Assembly: GCA_028817895.1 (NCBI GenBank)
Contig: JAPPOQ010000012.1
Location: forward strand, 62,001 to 126,000
Reading direction: 5' to 3'
DNA from: Ahrensia sp.
Lineage (GTDB): Bacteria; Pseudomonadota; Alphaproteobacteria; Rhizobiales; Rhizobiaceae
DNA length: 64,000 nucleotides
The position numbers and the translations under genes were made by a program. Below, piece by piece: positions 43,618-52,150 of the stretch. The notes under the pieces are model-generated. The model was not told where the DNA came from. It did no database searches and saw nothing but the letters and a program-made list of their open reading frames with translations. Position 1 is the stretch's first letter; every line of letters begins with the position of its first letter.

Positions 43618-44340
43618 TCAGATCAGCTCCTCGCGGATGGCGATCGCCACCGCATGGGCGAGGGTTTTGGCGCGCAATCTGGTTTTCGCCACCTGCATCA
43701 CAGCGGCCGTTGCCTGTTCCGTCAGGTCAATCATGGTGGCAATCGCCATAACGTCAAAGCCGCGGGAGTACATGTCCAGACAGATAGCTTCGCGGTCGCT
43801 CAGCGGTGTCTCGTCGCTGTTGCGCTTGATGCGGATGGCCTCCAGCACCTCACACAATTTTACGACAGCCGATTGCAGGCAAACGACAACACTGGGATGC
43901 ACAACCTGGCTCGGCCCTACAAACATCCCAAATGCCTTGCCGGAACTTGCGAACCGAACCGGGCAGACCGTCATCACACCCACATGGGCCGGAGCGTGAC
44001 CGTAGGCGGACAAGTCATCGACTGTGACAGCACTGTTTGAGCGAAGCGCATGACTAAGCAGATGAGCGTCAGCCGCGCACATGGCCTGGTCGAGAAAGGC
44101 GGAAACGCGATGGCTGAGCGGACGATGGCTTGCAGCCTCGACTGACCCTGCGAGTGCGCAAAGTGCGCCGTCAAAGCGGTAATGGTTGAACCCGATCAGG
44201 CCACAAAGTTCGGCCAGCAATCGATTGGCGTCTGAATGGGATGTGACTGCCCCAGCCCGCGCGAAGAACCGCGTCCAGTCCAATTTTTCCATCGCAAGTT
44301 CGGACCGGATGAAGGCGGCAGCGCCGCCTGCCAGACTCAC
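43618..44340 (-). CDS. LuxR-type regulator with autoinducer-binding-like N-terminus
   Basis: The 240-residue protein (GTG 44340, overlapping the upstream stop; ATG 44292 is possible) has an N-terminal domain of about 165 residues with the size and spacing of LuxR autoinducer-binding domains, and a C-terminal GerE-like helix-turn-helix: LSDREAICLDMYSRGFDVMAIATMIDLTEQATAAVMQVAKTRLRA. The recognition helix lacks the usual T-V-x-x-H pattern and reads EQATAAVMQVAKTRL, so it is divergent. The gene is coupled to a large GNAT acyltransferase gene upstream. Confidence 0.8.
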   Translation of the reverse strand: MSLAGGAAAFIRSELAMEKLDWTRFFARAGAVTSHSDANRLLAELCGLIGFNHYRFDGALCALAGSVEAASHRPLSHRVSAFLDQAMCAADAHLLSHALRSNSAVTVDDLSAYGHAPAHVGVMTVCPVRFASSGKAFGMFVGPSQVVHPSVVVCLQSAVVKLCEVLEAIRIKRNSDETPLSDREAICLDMYSRGFDVMAIATMIDLTEQATAAVMQVAKTRLRAKTLAHAVAIAIREELI

Positions 44341-45509
44341 CCTCTTTCGAGAATTCCGGGCGTTGCCCAGTCACCTTCCGGCCGGTTGAGGATAAGCGGC
44401 CCGCTTTCAGGAGTTAGAACATCATTTGCAGGATCAAGTATTAGGTCACCTTCCAGATATTCGCGACTGGAAAATCCGAACGTTGCTTCTTTTGTCCGCG
44501 GCACAAATCCGTGTCGCATCCACAGGCGCCGAACACGCGGTTCACAATGGCCGTAAATGTGTCTGTAGCCCTTCTTGCGGCAAAGACTGATCGCGGATCG
44601 GATGAGGTTTTCGGCAAGACGCGTGCGCCGAAATCGCTGCAGAACGGCGAGCCGTTCTATTTTTGCGAAGGAAGCGAAATAGCGAATGCGAATGCAACCA
44701 GCCGCCTCTCCATCCACAGTGCCGAGCATGTGCGTGCAGGAAAAGTCGTTGCCGTCGAACTCCTCATCATAGGGGCAATCGTGTTCCGCCATATAGGTGG
44801 CAGCACGCACGGCAACGATCTTGTGAAACTCTTCGAAAGAATGCACCACCGAAACGTTGCAATCAGGTGTTGACGACAGATTACTGCGGATCAGCTCGGC
44901 ATCATTGGCGGTGACCGGCTTGCGCTGATACTCCATCAGATCAGGATGCTCGAGACCATTCCAGCTGGGGTTTGGCGTGAACCCGACCGTCTTGAAGAAT
45001 GCGGCAGCCTGGGGCGTCGCAGGGCGGCAATAAATCGGGGCCTGAATGTTCTTGGGCGAAGAAAACCGCTCTATCAGCAGGCTGATACCGCCGGCCGTGC
45101 GTGCATCAAGCACCATGCACCAGCTGTAAATCGCCGACGGAACTTCATGCTGCTGCGCGACATATTTCAGATCCGGCGCGACCGTGTCGAGCGTTCCATC
45201 GAATAGCGCATCATGACCGGCCTTATTCAGCGGCAATTGCGCCATCACCCCGGTTGGATTTCCGTCCCTGTTTCCTTTGCGGGTGACCACAAAGATGCTG
45301 TCGGGATTGTGCTCATAAACGCTCAGGACAACATCGGTATCGGCCAGCCCTTCAATCTTTTCCCGCGCTGTTCCGATCAACATCTCAATTTGAGCATGAC
45401 TCGGGTTGTGAATTGTCAAGCCGCGACCCATGCGGGTATAGTCCATGTAATCGAGCGTGCGGGCGGTCGGTTGCGTTGAACCGGATTCTCTCAGGGCTGC
45501 CTGCGCCAT
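44337..45509 (-). CDS. Large GNAT acyltransferase coupled to LuxR regulator
   Basis: ATG 45509 with AAAGGA upstream gives 390 residues. Residues 1-195 form an N-terminal domain that itself reads as a degenerate GNAT-like fold. Residues 215-365 form a clear GNAT domain: VRAATYMAEHDCPYDEEFDGNDF (from 234), GCIRIRYFASFAKIERLAVL, then the acyl-CoA loop QRFRRTRLAENLIRSA (291-306). The first segment and its EEFDGNDF acid patch recall the entrance of LuxI-type synthases, which share the GNAT fold. Together with the coupled LuxR-like gene this suggests a small-molecule signal, but a simple N-acetyltransferase is equally possible. Confidence 0.82.
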   Translation of the reverse strand: MAQAALRESGSTQPTARTLDYMDYTRMGRGLTIHNPSHAQIEMLIGTAREKIEGLADTDVVLSVYEHNPDSIFVVTRKGNRDGNPTGVMAQLPLNKAGHDALFDGTLDTVAPDLKYVAQQHEVPSAIYSWCMVLDARTAGGISLLIERFSSPKNIQAPIYCRPATPQAAAFFKTVGFTPNPSWNGLEHPDLMEYQRKPVTANDAELIRSNLSSTPDCNVSVVHSFEEFHKIVAVRAATYMAEHDCPYDEEFDGNDFSCTHMLGTVDGEAAGCIRIRYFASFAKIERLAVLQRFRRTRLAENLIRSAISLCRKKGYRHIYGHCEPRVRRLWMRHGFVPRTKEATFGFSSREYLEGDLILDPANDVLTPESGPLILNRPEGDWATPGILERG

Positions 45510-45521
45510 CCATGCATTCCT

Positions 45522-45544
45522 TTCGCAACAAATCGGATTGCGAA
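45522..45544. promoter_or_regulatory. Inverted repeat in GNAT/LysR divergent region
   Basis: TTCGCAA (45522-45528) and TTGCGAA (45538-45544) are separated by nine bases, 13 bases upstream of the GNAT start. The ten-base word TTCGCAACAA also occurs in the sit palindrome at 18224-18233, perhaps by chance. It is a possible LysR or LuxR site. Confidence 0.5.
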
Positions 45545-45571
45545 TAACATAGTCTGATCGGAGACAAAACG

Positions 45572-46594
45572 GTGGGTAAGACTTCGAAACAGACTGTTCC
45601 AGTAATGGAACAGTCATTACTAAGTATAGACTGGAACGATATTCGAATTTTTAATGCGGCAGCGCGTTCGAGCAGCTTTCGAAAGGCAAGCGCATCTACT
45701 GGAATGTCTGTAAATTCCATTCGACGCCGAATTGAGTCTTTGGAACAACAATTGGGAAGTCCGCTTTTCCTTCGAGACGCCACTGGTATCAACCTGACGG
45801 CAGAAGGCATTGAACTGCTCAAGGCCAGCGCCAAGATGGTGGAAGCGTCTTACGATATTTCACGTGTCGTTCGCTCCAAGAGCAAAGAACATCTTGGCAC
45901 GGTTAAGATTGGCGTAACGGAAGGTCTTGGCACATTCTGGCTTGTGCCGCGGCTGGTTGAGTTTCAGCGCAGCAATTCCGCGATCTCGCTCGATCTCAAA
46001 TGCACCATGTCGCCGGCCGACACGCGCGCTCTGGAAGCCGATGTCGCCGTGCAGCTCAGCCGACCCGAAGACAATGACGCAATTGTGATGCGAGTCGGTT
46101 TTCTGCATTTGCAGCTCTTTGCCTCGCATGACTACATCCGGCAGCATGGCGAACCGGAGTCTTTGCAGGATCTGGTGAATTTCAAATTTGTCGAACAGGT
46201 CTCTCCACAAGTCTCGTCCGATTTGATGAGTCAGCTCATTCCCAACGCACCGGAAGATTTCGTTGCCGTGCGCACCAATACGAGCAGTGCCCACGCCTAC
46301 GCCATTAGCCGGGGCGCGGGGATCGGCGTGCTTCCCACCTATGCGAGAGCGGTGACAAAACGGGTGGTGCCGGTATTGCGCGATCTCCATTTGACGCGCG
46401 AAATCTACATCACCTATCCGCGTGAGGTGCGAAACCAACCAAGAGTCTCTGCCGCGATCAAATGGTTGAAAGCGTCTTTCGATCCTGAACTCTATCCCTG
46501 GTTTGACGAGAAGTTCATTGCCCCCGATCAGTTCGAACAGCGGTTCCGGTCCGGCAATGTGGTTCATCTGTTTGAAGGGTTTCAGGACGAATAG
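45572..46594 (+). CDS. LysR-family transcriptional regulator
   Basis: The 340-residue frame starts at GTG 45572; ATG 45605 is an alternative giving 329 residues (MEQSLLSIDWNDIRIF). The N-terminal helix-turn-helix is typical: NDIRIFNAAARSSSFRKASASTGMSVNSIRRRIESLEQQLGSPLFLRD. An effector-binding domain follows from about residue 105 (GTVKIGVTEGLGTFWLVPRLVEFQ, and ISRGAGIGVLPTYA). It is divergent from the GNAT-LuxR pair, the classic LysR arrangement, and may control them. A perfect dyad at 45593-45614 overlaps its alternative start codon. Confidence 0.9.
   Translation: MGKTSKQTVPVMEQSLLSIDWNDIRIFNAAARSSSFRKASASTGMSVNSIRRRIESLEQQLGSPLFLRDATGINLTAEGIELLKASAKMVEASYDISRVVRSKSKEHLGTVKIGVTEGLGTFWLVPRLVEFQRSNSAISLDLKCTMSPADTRALEADVAVQLSRPEDNDAIVMRVGFLHLQLFASHDYIRQHGEPESLQDLVNFKFVEQVSPQVSSDLMSQLIPNAPEDFVAVRTNTSSAHAYAISRGAGIGVLPTYARAVTKRVVPVLRDLHLTREIYITYPREVRNQPRVSAAIKWLKASFDPELYPWFDEKFIAPDQFEQRFRSGNVVHLFEGFQDE
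45593..45614. promoter_or_regulatory. 9-4-9 perfect inverted repeat at the start of the LysR gene
   Basis: ACTGTTCCA (45593-45601) and TGGAACAGT (45606-45614) flank GTAA. The second arm covers the alternative ATG at 45605. If translation begins there, the dyad is an ideal autoregulatory operator; if at GTG 45572 it is coding. Confidence 0.55.
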
Positions 46595-46645
46595 CCGAAA
46601 CCACGCAAGGGACAATTTCAAGTCCTGGACCAGAGTTTCTTGGCC

Positions 46646-47410
46646 ATGATGTCACGCGCAACCATGGCCCTGCTGGAAGAGCTAAGCGATGTTGCGCGCC
46701 GAGCCGGCGATGCCATTGCGGAGATTTATCGCGCATCGCCGCAAGCCGACACCAAGGCAGACGGGTCACCCGTCACGCTGGCCGACCAGCGCGCAGAGGC
46801 CGTCATTTTGGAAAATTTGGCTGAGATAGCACCGGACATCATCGTGATCTCCGAGGAAAACAGTGCGAGCCATTCCCTTGATGCGCCGGAGCGATATTTT
46901 CTGGTCGATCCGCTTGACGGTACGCGTGAGTTTCTGAAGCGCGACGGACTTGGCGCCTTCACGGTCAACATCGCCCTCATTGAACATGCCGTTCCTGTGC
47001 TGGGCGTTGTTCATGCCCCTCTGCTCAACCGTCTGTTTTGCGGCCTTCGTGGCGCAGAGGGTTCGATAGCTTTCGAAAATGGCACGCAGATCAAGGCACG
47101 TGCCGCGATTGAGGGCTGTGCCGTGGCCCTGGCAAGCATCTCGCATCCAGATCAGGGCACCGCAGCCTGGCTGGAAAGCAACCCGCATGCCAGCATTCGC
47201 ACGATCGGGTCATCCTTGAAATTCGGCCTGCTCGCTGCCGGAGAAGCCGACACTTATCCGCGCTTCGGGCCAACCATGGAATGGGACACGGCCGCAGGCG
47301 ACGCCGTTTTGCGCGCCGCAGGTGGCCGCATGGAAACCCCGGATGGCGCACCATTTCTTTACGGCAAGCCGGGGTTCCGCAACACGCCCTTCATCGCACG
47401 GGGAAAGTGA
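46646..47410 (+). CDS. cysQ: 3'(2'),5'-bisphosphate nucleotidase
   Basis: The 254-residue protein (ATG 46646 or 46649) belongs to the inositol-monophosphatase superfamily and fits CysQ: GSPVTLADQRAE near residue 40, ISEEN with metal-binding Glu, the DPLDGTREF motif, and a C-terminal MEWDTAAGDAVLRAAGG metal site. It removes the 3' phosphate of PAP from sulfate assimilation. No sulfur genes are nearby. It lies about 50 bases behind the LysR gene on the same strand. Confidence 0.93.
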   Translation: MMSRATMALLEELSDVARRAGDAIAEIYRASPQADTKADGSPVTLADQRAEAVILENLAEIAPDIIVISEENSASHSLDAPERYFLVDPLDGTREFLKRDGLGAFTVNIALIEHAVPVLGVVHAPLLNRLFCGLRGAEGSIAFENGTQIKARAAIEGCAVALASISHPDQGTAAWLESNPHASIRTIGSSLKFGLLAAGEADTYPRFGPTMEWDTAAGDAVLRAAGGRMETPDGAPFLYGKPGFRNTPFIARGK

Positions 47411-47431
47411 AACGCCCGAGATGTCCGCGAT

Positions 47432-48280
47432 TCACTTGTCCCGCTTCACCTTCTGCTTTTGTTTGCCCAGCCCGTCGATCCAGACCTCCATCACATCGCC
47501 CTCTTTGAGGAATTTCGGCTTGGGCTTGATGCCAAGACCGACACCTGGAGGTGTGCCTGTCATGATGACGTCGCCGGGGTACAGCGTGAACAGCGACGAA
47601 AGATGCTCGATAATCTGTGCCACGGTGAAGATCATGGTCGAGGTATTGCCGGTTTGCATGCGCTTGCCATTGACGTCGAGCGTCATGTCGAGCGCCTGCG
47701 GGTCCTTCACCTCATCGCGCGTCACCAACCATGGTCCGAGCGGGCCGAATGTGTCGCAGCTTTTGCCCTTGGTCCATTGCCCGGTCAGCTTGGCCTGAAA
47801 ATCGCGTTCCGACACATCATTGGCGACGCAATATCCCCCGACGTAACGCAGGGCGTCTTTTTCGGCGACATATTTGGCCTTGCGCCCGATCACCACGCCC
47901 AGTTCGACCTCCCAATCCGTGCTCTTGGAATGCCGCGGCATGGAGACCGTGTCATTGGGACCGGTGATCGCCGACACGGCCTTCATGAACAAAATGGGAT
48001 GCTCGGGGTTTGATGCACCCGTCTCGGCGGCATGGTCGGAATAGTTCAGCCCGATACACATGACCTTGCCGATGCTGCCCACACAGGGGCCGAAACGCTG
48101 ACGCCCCTCAACCTTTTTGAGCCGTTTGACGTCGAGTTCACGCAGCATCTTGAGCGACTTGTCAGACAAGAACTCGCCGGAAACGTCTCCAATCTTGCGT
48201 GACAGATCACGCAGATTGCCGTCATCGTCGATCAGTCCGGGCTTTTCTTCCCCCGCCTTGCCGTAGCGCACCAGTTTCAT
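47432..48280 (-). CDS. Fumarylacetoacetate hydrolase family protein
   Basis: The 282-residue protein has the FAH-fold pattern: KVMCIGLNYSDHAAETG, PILFMKAVSAITGPNDTV, the metal ligands in DWEVELGVVIG and CVANDVSERDFQ, and the MIFTVAQIIEHLSSLFTLYPGDVIMTGTPPGVG end. Family members cleave or decarboxylate beta-keto or ureido acids; short alphaproteobacterial forms are often annotated as ureidoglycolate lyase or 2-hydroxyhepta-2,4-diene-1,7-dioate isomerase. The exact substrate cannot be told. It follows the ABC ATPase gene on the same strand after about 60 bases. Confidence 0.92.
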   Translation of the reverse strand: MKLVRYGKAGEEKPGLIDDDGNLRDLSRKIGDVSGEFLSDKSLKMLRELDVKRLKKVEGRQRFGPCVGSIGKVMCIGLNYSDHAAETGASNPEHPILFMKAVSAITGPNDTVSMPRHSKSTDWEVELGVVIGRKAKYVAEKDALRYVGGYCVANDVSERDFQAKLTGQWTKGKSCDTFGPLGPWLVTRDEVKDPQALDMTLDVNGKRMQTGNTSTMIFTVAQIIEHLSSLFTLYPGDVIMTGTPPGVGLGIKPKPKFLKEGDVMEVWIDGLGKQKQKVKRDK

Positions 48281-48342
48281 TGTAGCCCATCCTCCTTGAG
48301 ACCATCATCCGCGCCAAGGTGAACAGGAGTGATGTGCCCCGG

Positions 48343-49878
48343 TCAAGCGGCCTGCCCGGAAGTTGCATTATCGATACCGGCCATCAACAGACCAAGTTCG
48401 TTTTCGCCGGTTTGCGGGCTGCGTTCACCGGCGATACGCCCGTCAAACATCACGATGATGCGGTCGGAAAGCGAACGCACTTCATCGAGTTCCACCGAAA
48501 CAAGCAGAACCGCCTTACCGGCATCGCGCATCTCAATGATGCGTTTGTGGATGAACTCAATCGCGCCGACGTCAACACCGCGTGTGGGCTGACCAACCAG
48601 CAGCACGTTCGGGTCCCGTTCCATTTCGCGTGCAAGCACGATTTTTTGCTGGTTGCCGCCAGAAAAATTTGCCGTCTTCAGCCGCGCATTGGGTGGGCGG
48701 ATGTCGAACTTTTCGATCTTTTCTTCGGCATCTTCACGCATGGCTGCAATATTGAGAAGGAGACCGGAGAGGAAGCGCTCATCAGCGTGGTAACCAAGGA
48801 TCGCATTTTCATTCTCCTCGAACGGGAGGACCAAACCTTCATGGTGTCGGTCTTCGGGAACATGCGCCAATCGCATGTCACGAAGATGCGCCGGATCGGC
48901 CTGTAATGTCTGCCCATGCAGCTTGATCGAGCCGGAATGGATTGGCCGCATGCCCGCCAATGCCTGCAAGAGTTCCGATTGCCCGTTTCCGGCAACACCG
49001 GCGATTCCCACAATCTCTCCTGCACGCAGATCGAAGGAAACACCTTTGACCATATCGACGCCCCGGCCATCGCGGACAACTAGGTCACGCACTTCCATGA
49101 GCGTCTCGCCCGGAGAAGCGGGCTGCTTTTCAACCTGCAAGAGAACGCGACGTCCCACCATGAGTTCGGCAAGTTCTTCCGGGCTGGTCTGCGCGGTCTG
49201 ACGCGTAGCGACCATTTCGCCGCGCCGCATAACCGACACTTCATCGGTGATCGCCATGATTTCCCGCAGCTTATGGGTGATAAGCAGGACGGTTTTGCCC
49301 TGAGCTTTCAGTTGCTCCAATATGCGGAAAAGATGGTCGGCCTCTGCCGGAGTCAACACACCAGTCGGTTCGTCGAGAATGAGCACATCCGCGCCGCGAT
49401 AGAGTGCTTTGAGAATTTCCACCCGCTGTTGAAGGCCGACCGGCAAGTCCTCGATCAGCGCATCGGGATCGACCTTAAGCCCATATTCCTCCTCCAGCCT
49501 TAGCAACTCGGCACGCGCGCGCCGCATGGCGGAATTGAGAATATTGCCACCTTCCGCCCCCAGAATGATGTTCTCCAAAACCGTGAAATTGTCCACGAGC
49601 ATGAAATGCTGATGCACCATGCCGATACCCAGTTCGATCGCGGTCTGGCTGTCGGGGATGGTGACCGTCTGCCCCTTCATGGAGATGGAACCGCTATCGG
49701 CCTGATAGAAACCGTACAGGATCGACATCAAGGTCGACTTGCCCGCTCCGTTCTCGCCGATAATGCCGTGAATGGAGCCCGGCCTGATAGCAAGATCGAT
49801 ATCCTTGTTGGCGTGAACAGGGCCGAAGGACTTGTTGATGCCCTTCAGTTCAATGGCGGGGGCGCTGTCTGCCTGCAT
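48343..49878 (-). CDS. Orphan sugar/nucleoside ABC importer ATPase with two NBDs
   Basis: The 511-residue protein has two nucleotide-binding domains. The first has a complete Walker A (GENGAGKST), Walker B ([13 protein letters not shown]) and H-loop (LLITHKL), but its signature is altered. The second has the weakened GNGQSEL P-loop and SGGNQQK signature typical of RbsA/BmpB-type double ATPases. The type pairs with BMP-type nucleoside binding proteins and two permeases, but none are next to it: an unrelated FAA-type hydrolase lies downstream and an unknown gene lies divergently upstream. Its partners must be elsewhere or lost. Confidence 0.9.
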   Translation of the reverse strand: MQADSAPAIELKGINKSFGPVHANKDIDLAIRPGSIHGIIGENGAGKSTLMSILYGFYQADSGSISMKGQTVTIPDSQTAIELGIGMVHQHFMLVDNFTVLENIILGAEGGNILNSAMRRARAELLRLEEEYGLKVDPDALIEDLPVGLQQRVEILKALYRGADVLILDEPTGVLTPAEADHLFRILEQLKAQGKTVLLITHKLREIMAITDEVSVMRRGEMVATRQTAQTSPEELAELMVGRRVLLQVEKQPASPGETLMEVRDLVVRDGRGVDMVKGVSFDLRAGEIVGIAGVAGNGQSELLQALAGMRPIHSGSIKLHGQTLQADPAHLRDMRLAHVPEDRHHEGLVLPFEENENAILGYHADERFLSGLLLNIAAMREDAEEKIEKFDIRPPNARLKTANFSGGNQQKIVLAREMERDPNVLLVGQPTRGVDVGAIEFIHKRIIEMRDAGKAVLLVSVELDEVRSLSDRIIVMFDGRIAGERSPQTGENELGLLMAGIDNATSGQAA

Positions 49879-50014
49879 GACAACTAAGGCTCCGACGAAA
49901 CTGATCGTGAGACCCTATTCCATTCCAGCTAAACAGCCAATTTTCTTTCTGTGTGATGGAGAACCGATTGGGTGAGTTCTATCCGAAAGGCATGCCACAG
50001 TAGCTGTGAATTGA

Positions 50015-50055
50015 TCCTTATAAGGACTTGTAAGATAAAAAATTCCCCTTATAAG
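50015..50055. promoter_or_regulatory. Repeated CTTATAAG palindromes before the unknown gene
   Basis: TCCTTATAAGGA (50015-50026) is a perfect 12-bp palindrome, and CTTATAAG recurs at 50048-50055. They are spaced about three helical turns apart in an AT-rich stretch 30-70 bases before ATG 50085, which suggests a regulator-binding region, though it could also be promoter-like sequence. Confidence 0.45.
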
Positions 50056-50084
50056 AAAATTCTAACCCGAGAAAGGAACATCAA

Positions 50085-50663
50085 ATGGCACAGCTCAACG
50101 TCATCAAGGCGGATCGCCTCAATGAAATCCTTCAGTCCACCAGCGGTTACCCCAATCTTTGGTGTTCTTTGGACAAAGCTGGTCAATTTTTGATTGGCGC
50201 AAATCCCGCCAAACCCGATATGAAAATTGACTTCGGGAGGGAACGGGTTGTCAGTGGTTCTCCGAAGCATACCCCAAACGGATCAGTTTCAGTGATTGTG
50301 GCACCGCCAGAGACCGATACTGGTCGAACAACAGGGGCACATTGGATACGGCTCAATGGTGAACAGCATAACTTCAAAAGCCAGAGACAGCTTCTGAGAC
50401 ATACGGTCTTGTACTTCGCTGCCAGAGACGAAGCGTTTCTTGAACGCCTGTCTCTGGAGAAAACGCCATCGCGTAGGTTGGTTGCCAGAAACAAGTATGA
50501 TTTGTTCAAGAACAAGAAACTGACCGACAAACACTCAGAGCCGCTTACCAATGGATGGTGGTTAAACACCAACAACAGTGGAGACCAATGCAAATCATGG
50601 ATACGAGTGATCGCGCGCATATCCGGCCATTCATGGGCAGACAAGATTGAATTGAGTTGGTGA
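50085..50663 (+). CDS. Protein of unknown function, AT-richer than neighbours
   Basis: The 192-residue protein follows a good ribosome site (GAAAGGA). I recognise no family. It is basic, has no signal peptide or membrane helix, and contains Trp-rich stretches (GWWLNTNNSGDQCKSWIRV) and KYDLFKNKKLTDKH. The codon choice and lower GC around it differ from flanking genes, which suggests recent acquisition. The slyX gene starts five bases after its stop, but this may be incidental. A role in DNA or RNA binding is possible but unsupported. Confidence 0.65.
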   Translation: MAQLNVIKADRLNEILQSTSGYPNLWCSLDKAGQFLIGANPAKPDMKIDFGRERVVSGSPKHTPNGSVSVIVAPPETDTGRTTGAHWIRLNGEQHNFKSQRQLLRHTVLYFAARDEAFLERLSLEKTPSRRLVARNKYDLFKNKKLTDKHSEPLTNGWWLNTNNSGDQCKSWIRVIARISGHSWADKIELSW

Positions 50664-50667
50664 AATA

Positions 50668-50889
50668 ATGCCCCCATCAGAAGTGCCCAATGATGAGCGC
50701 ATTCAGGCGCTTGAGGAGCTATGTGCTCATCAGGCTCATGAGATCGACACATTGTCTGATCTCGTGCGCGTTCAGGGCAATGAAATCGAACTGCTCAAAA
50801 AGGCCATGCTGCGTTTTCGCGACCGGCTCACGGAGGTCGAAGAAGCCGGTGGCAGTCCGCATGAGAACACCAAACCCCCGCATTATTGA
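50668..50889 (+). CDS. slyX: SlyX-like coiled-coil protein
   Basis: The 73-residue protein fits SlyX: IQALEELCAHQAHEIDTLSDLVRVQGNEIELLKKAMLRFRDRLTEVEE forms one long helix, and the end PHENTKPPHY has the conserved Pro-Pro-His-Tyr. The function of SlyX is not established. The small GNAT gene follows after nine bases. Confidence 0.88.
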   Translation: MPPSEVPNDERIQALEELCAHQAHEIDTLSDLVRVQGNEIELLKKAMLRFRDRLTEVEEAGGSPHENTKPPHY

Positions 50890-50898
50890 GACAGCATC

Positions 50899-51180
50899 AT
50901 GAAGATCGTGCTGGAAGAAACCGACAGTAGTGGCCGTTACGTGACCGAGGTTGAGGGACACACGGTAGAGCTGACATTTTCCAAACTCGGCGCATCGAGC
51001 ATCATCATTGACCATACGGGAGTTCCAGACGCCCTGCGTGGCAAGAAAGTTGGCGAGGCGCTGGTGCTGCATGCCGTGGAGAAGGCGCGCGAGATGGGAA
51101 AAACCATCATTCCGCTTTGTCCCTTCGCAGCATCGCAGTTCCGAAAGCACCCCGAATGGCGCGACGTTTTGAAAGACTGA
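50899..51180 (+). CDS. Small GNAT N-acetyltransferase (YjdJ-like)
   Basis: The 93-residue protein is the minimal GNAT of the Gcn5-related type (DUF-like YjdJ family): MKIVLEETDSSGRYVTEVEG, then IIIDHTGVPDALRGKKVGEALVLHAVEKAREMGKTIIPLCPFAASQFRKHPEW. The RGKKVGEAL turn binds acetyl-CoA and the Cys in LCPFA is conserved in the group. The substrate is unknown. It lies between slyX and the pirin gene on one strand. Confidence 0.9.
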   Translation: MKIVLEETDSSGRYVTEVEGHTVELTFSKLGASSIIIDHTGVPDALRGKKVGEALVLHAVEKAREMGKTIIPLCPFAASQFRKHPEWRDVLKD

Positions 51181-51184
51181 TCCG

Positions 51185-52117
51185 ATGAGCTGGAATCCTG
51201 CCCTTGAACCGGACTGCCCGGACGCGACGACTGCGGATGCCATCGAAACAATGATCGTGCCACGCGCGCGCGACATCGGAGAATTCGAAGTGCGGCGGGC
51301 CCTTCCCTCTTCGAAACGGCAGATGGTCGGGCCGTTCATCTTCTTCGATCAGATGGGACCGGTCGAATTCCTCACCGGACATGGCATCGATGTGCGGCCC
51401 CATCCGCATATCGGGCTGGCCACGGTGACCTATCTCTACAAAGGCGAATTTCAGCATCGTGACTCACTCGGCACCGACCAGATGATCTATCCCGGTGCGG
51501 TCAACTGGATGATTGCGGGCAATGGCGTGACGCATTCAGAACGCACCAGCGCCGAAACGCGCAAGAACCCTTCGAGCCTGGCAGGGATTCAAACCTGGGT
51601 CGCGTTGCCGGATGAGGCGGAGGAAGTTGATGCCGCATTTGAACATCACGCAAAGGACACGCTGCCGCTGCTCAAAGATACGGGCAAACAGGTGCGGCTC
51701 ATTCTTGGTCACGCCTGGGGTGAGCGCGCTCCGGTGAAAACCTTCAACGACATGTTCTATGCTGATGCATTGCTGCAAGCCGGTGCTGCGATACCCTTGC
51801 CCGATGATCACGAGGATCGCGGGCTGTATGTCATCGAAGGCACTATCTTCGTTGCCGGGCAGACTTTTGAGTCGGGTCGTATGATGGTTTTCCGCCCCGG
51901 CGATCCGATCACGATCACTGCGGGAGAAGACGGTGCCCGACTCATGCTCTTGGGCGGCGAGACACTGAACGGCCCACGCCATATCTGGTGGAACTTCGTC
52001 GCCTCATCGAAGGAGAAGATCGAAGCGGCAAAACAGGCCTGGATCGAGGGGGACTGGAACCATGGCCGCTTCAAACTGCCGCCCGGAGATGATCAGGAGT
52101 TTATCCCGATCACGTGA
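51185..52117 (+). CDS. Pirin-family protein
   Basis: The 310-residue bicupin carries the pirin N-terminal pattern FIFFDQMGPVEF, then RPHPHIGLATVTYLYKGEFQHRDSLG with the His ligands of the metal site, NWMIAGNGVTHSERT, and the C-terminal GRMMVFRPGDPITITAGEDGARLMLLGGETLNGPRHIWWNFVAS. Pirins bind iron and some act as quercetin 2,3-dioxygenase or redox sensors. No substrate is evident from the context. It converges with the MttB-like gene after about 30 bases. Confidence 0.93.
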   Translation: MSWNPALEPDCPDATTADAIETMIVPRARDIGEFEVRRALPSSKRQMVGPFIFFDQMGPVEFLTGHGIDVRPHPHIGLATVTYLYKGEFQHRDSLGTDQMIYPGAVNWMIAGNGVTHSERTSAETRKNPSSLAGIQTWVALPDEAEEVDAAFEHHAKDTLPLLKDTGKQVRLILGHAWGERAPVKTFNDMFYADALLQAGAAIPLPDDHEDRGLYVIEGTIFVAGQTFESGRMMVFRPGDPITITAGEDGARLMLLGGETLNGPRHIWWNFVASSKEKIEAAKQAWIEGDWNHGRFKLPPGDDQEFIPIT

Positions 52118-52150
52118 ACTGATGATCATCGAGGATTGGTGTTGGACCGT

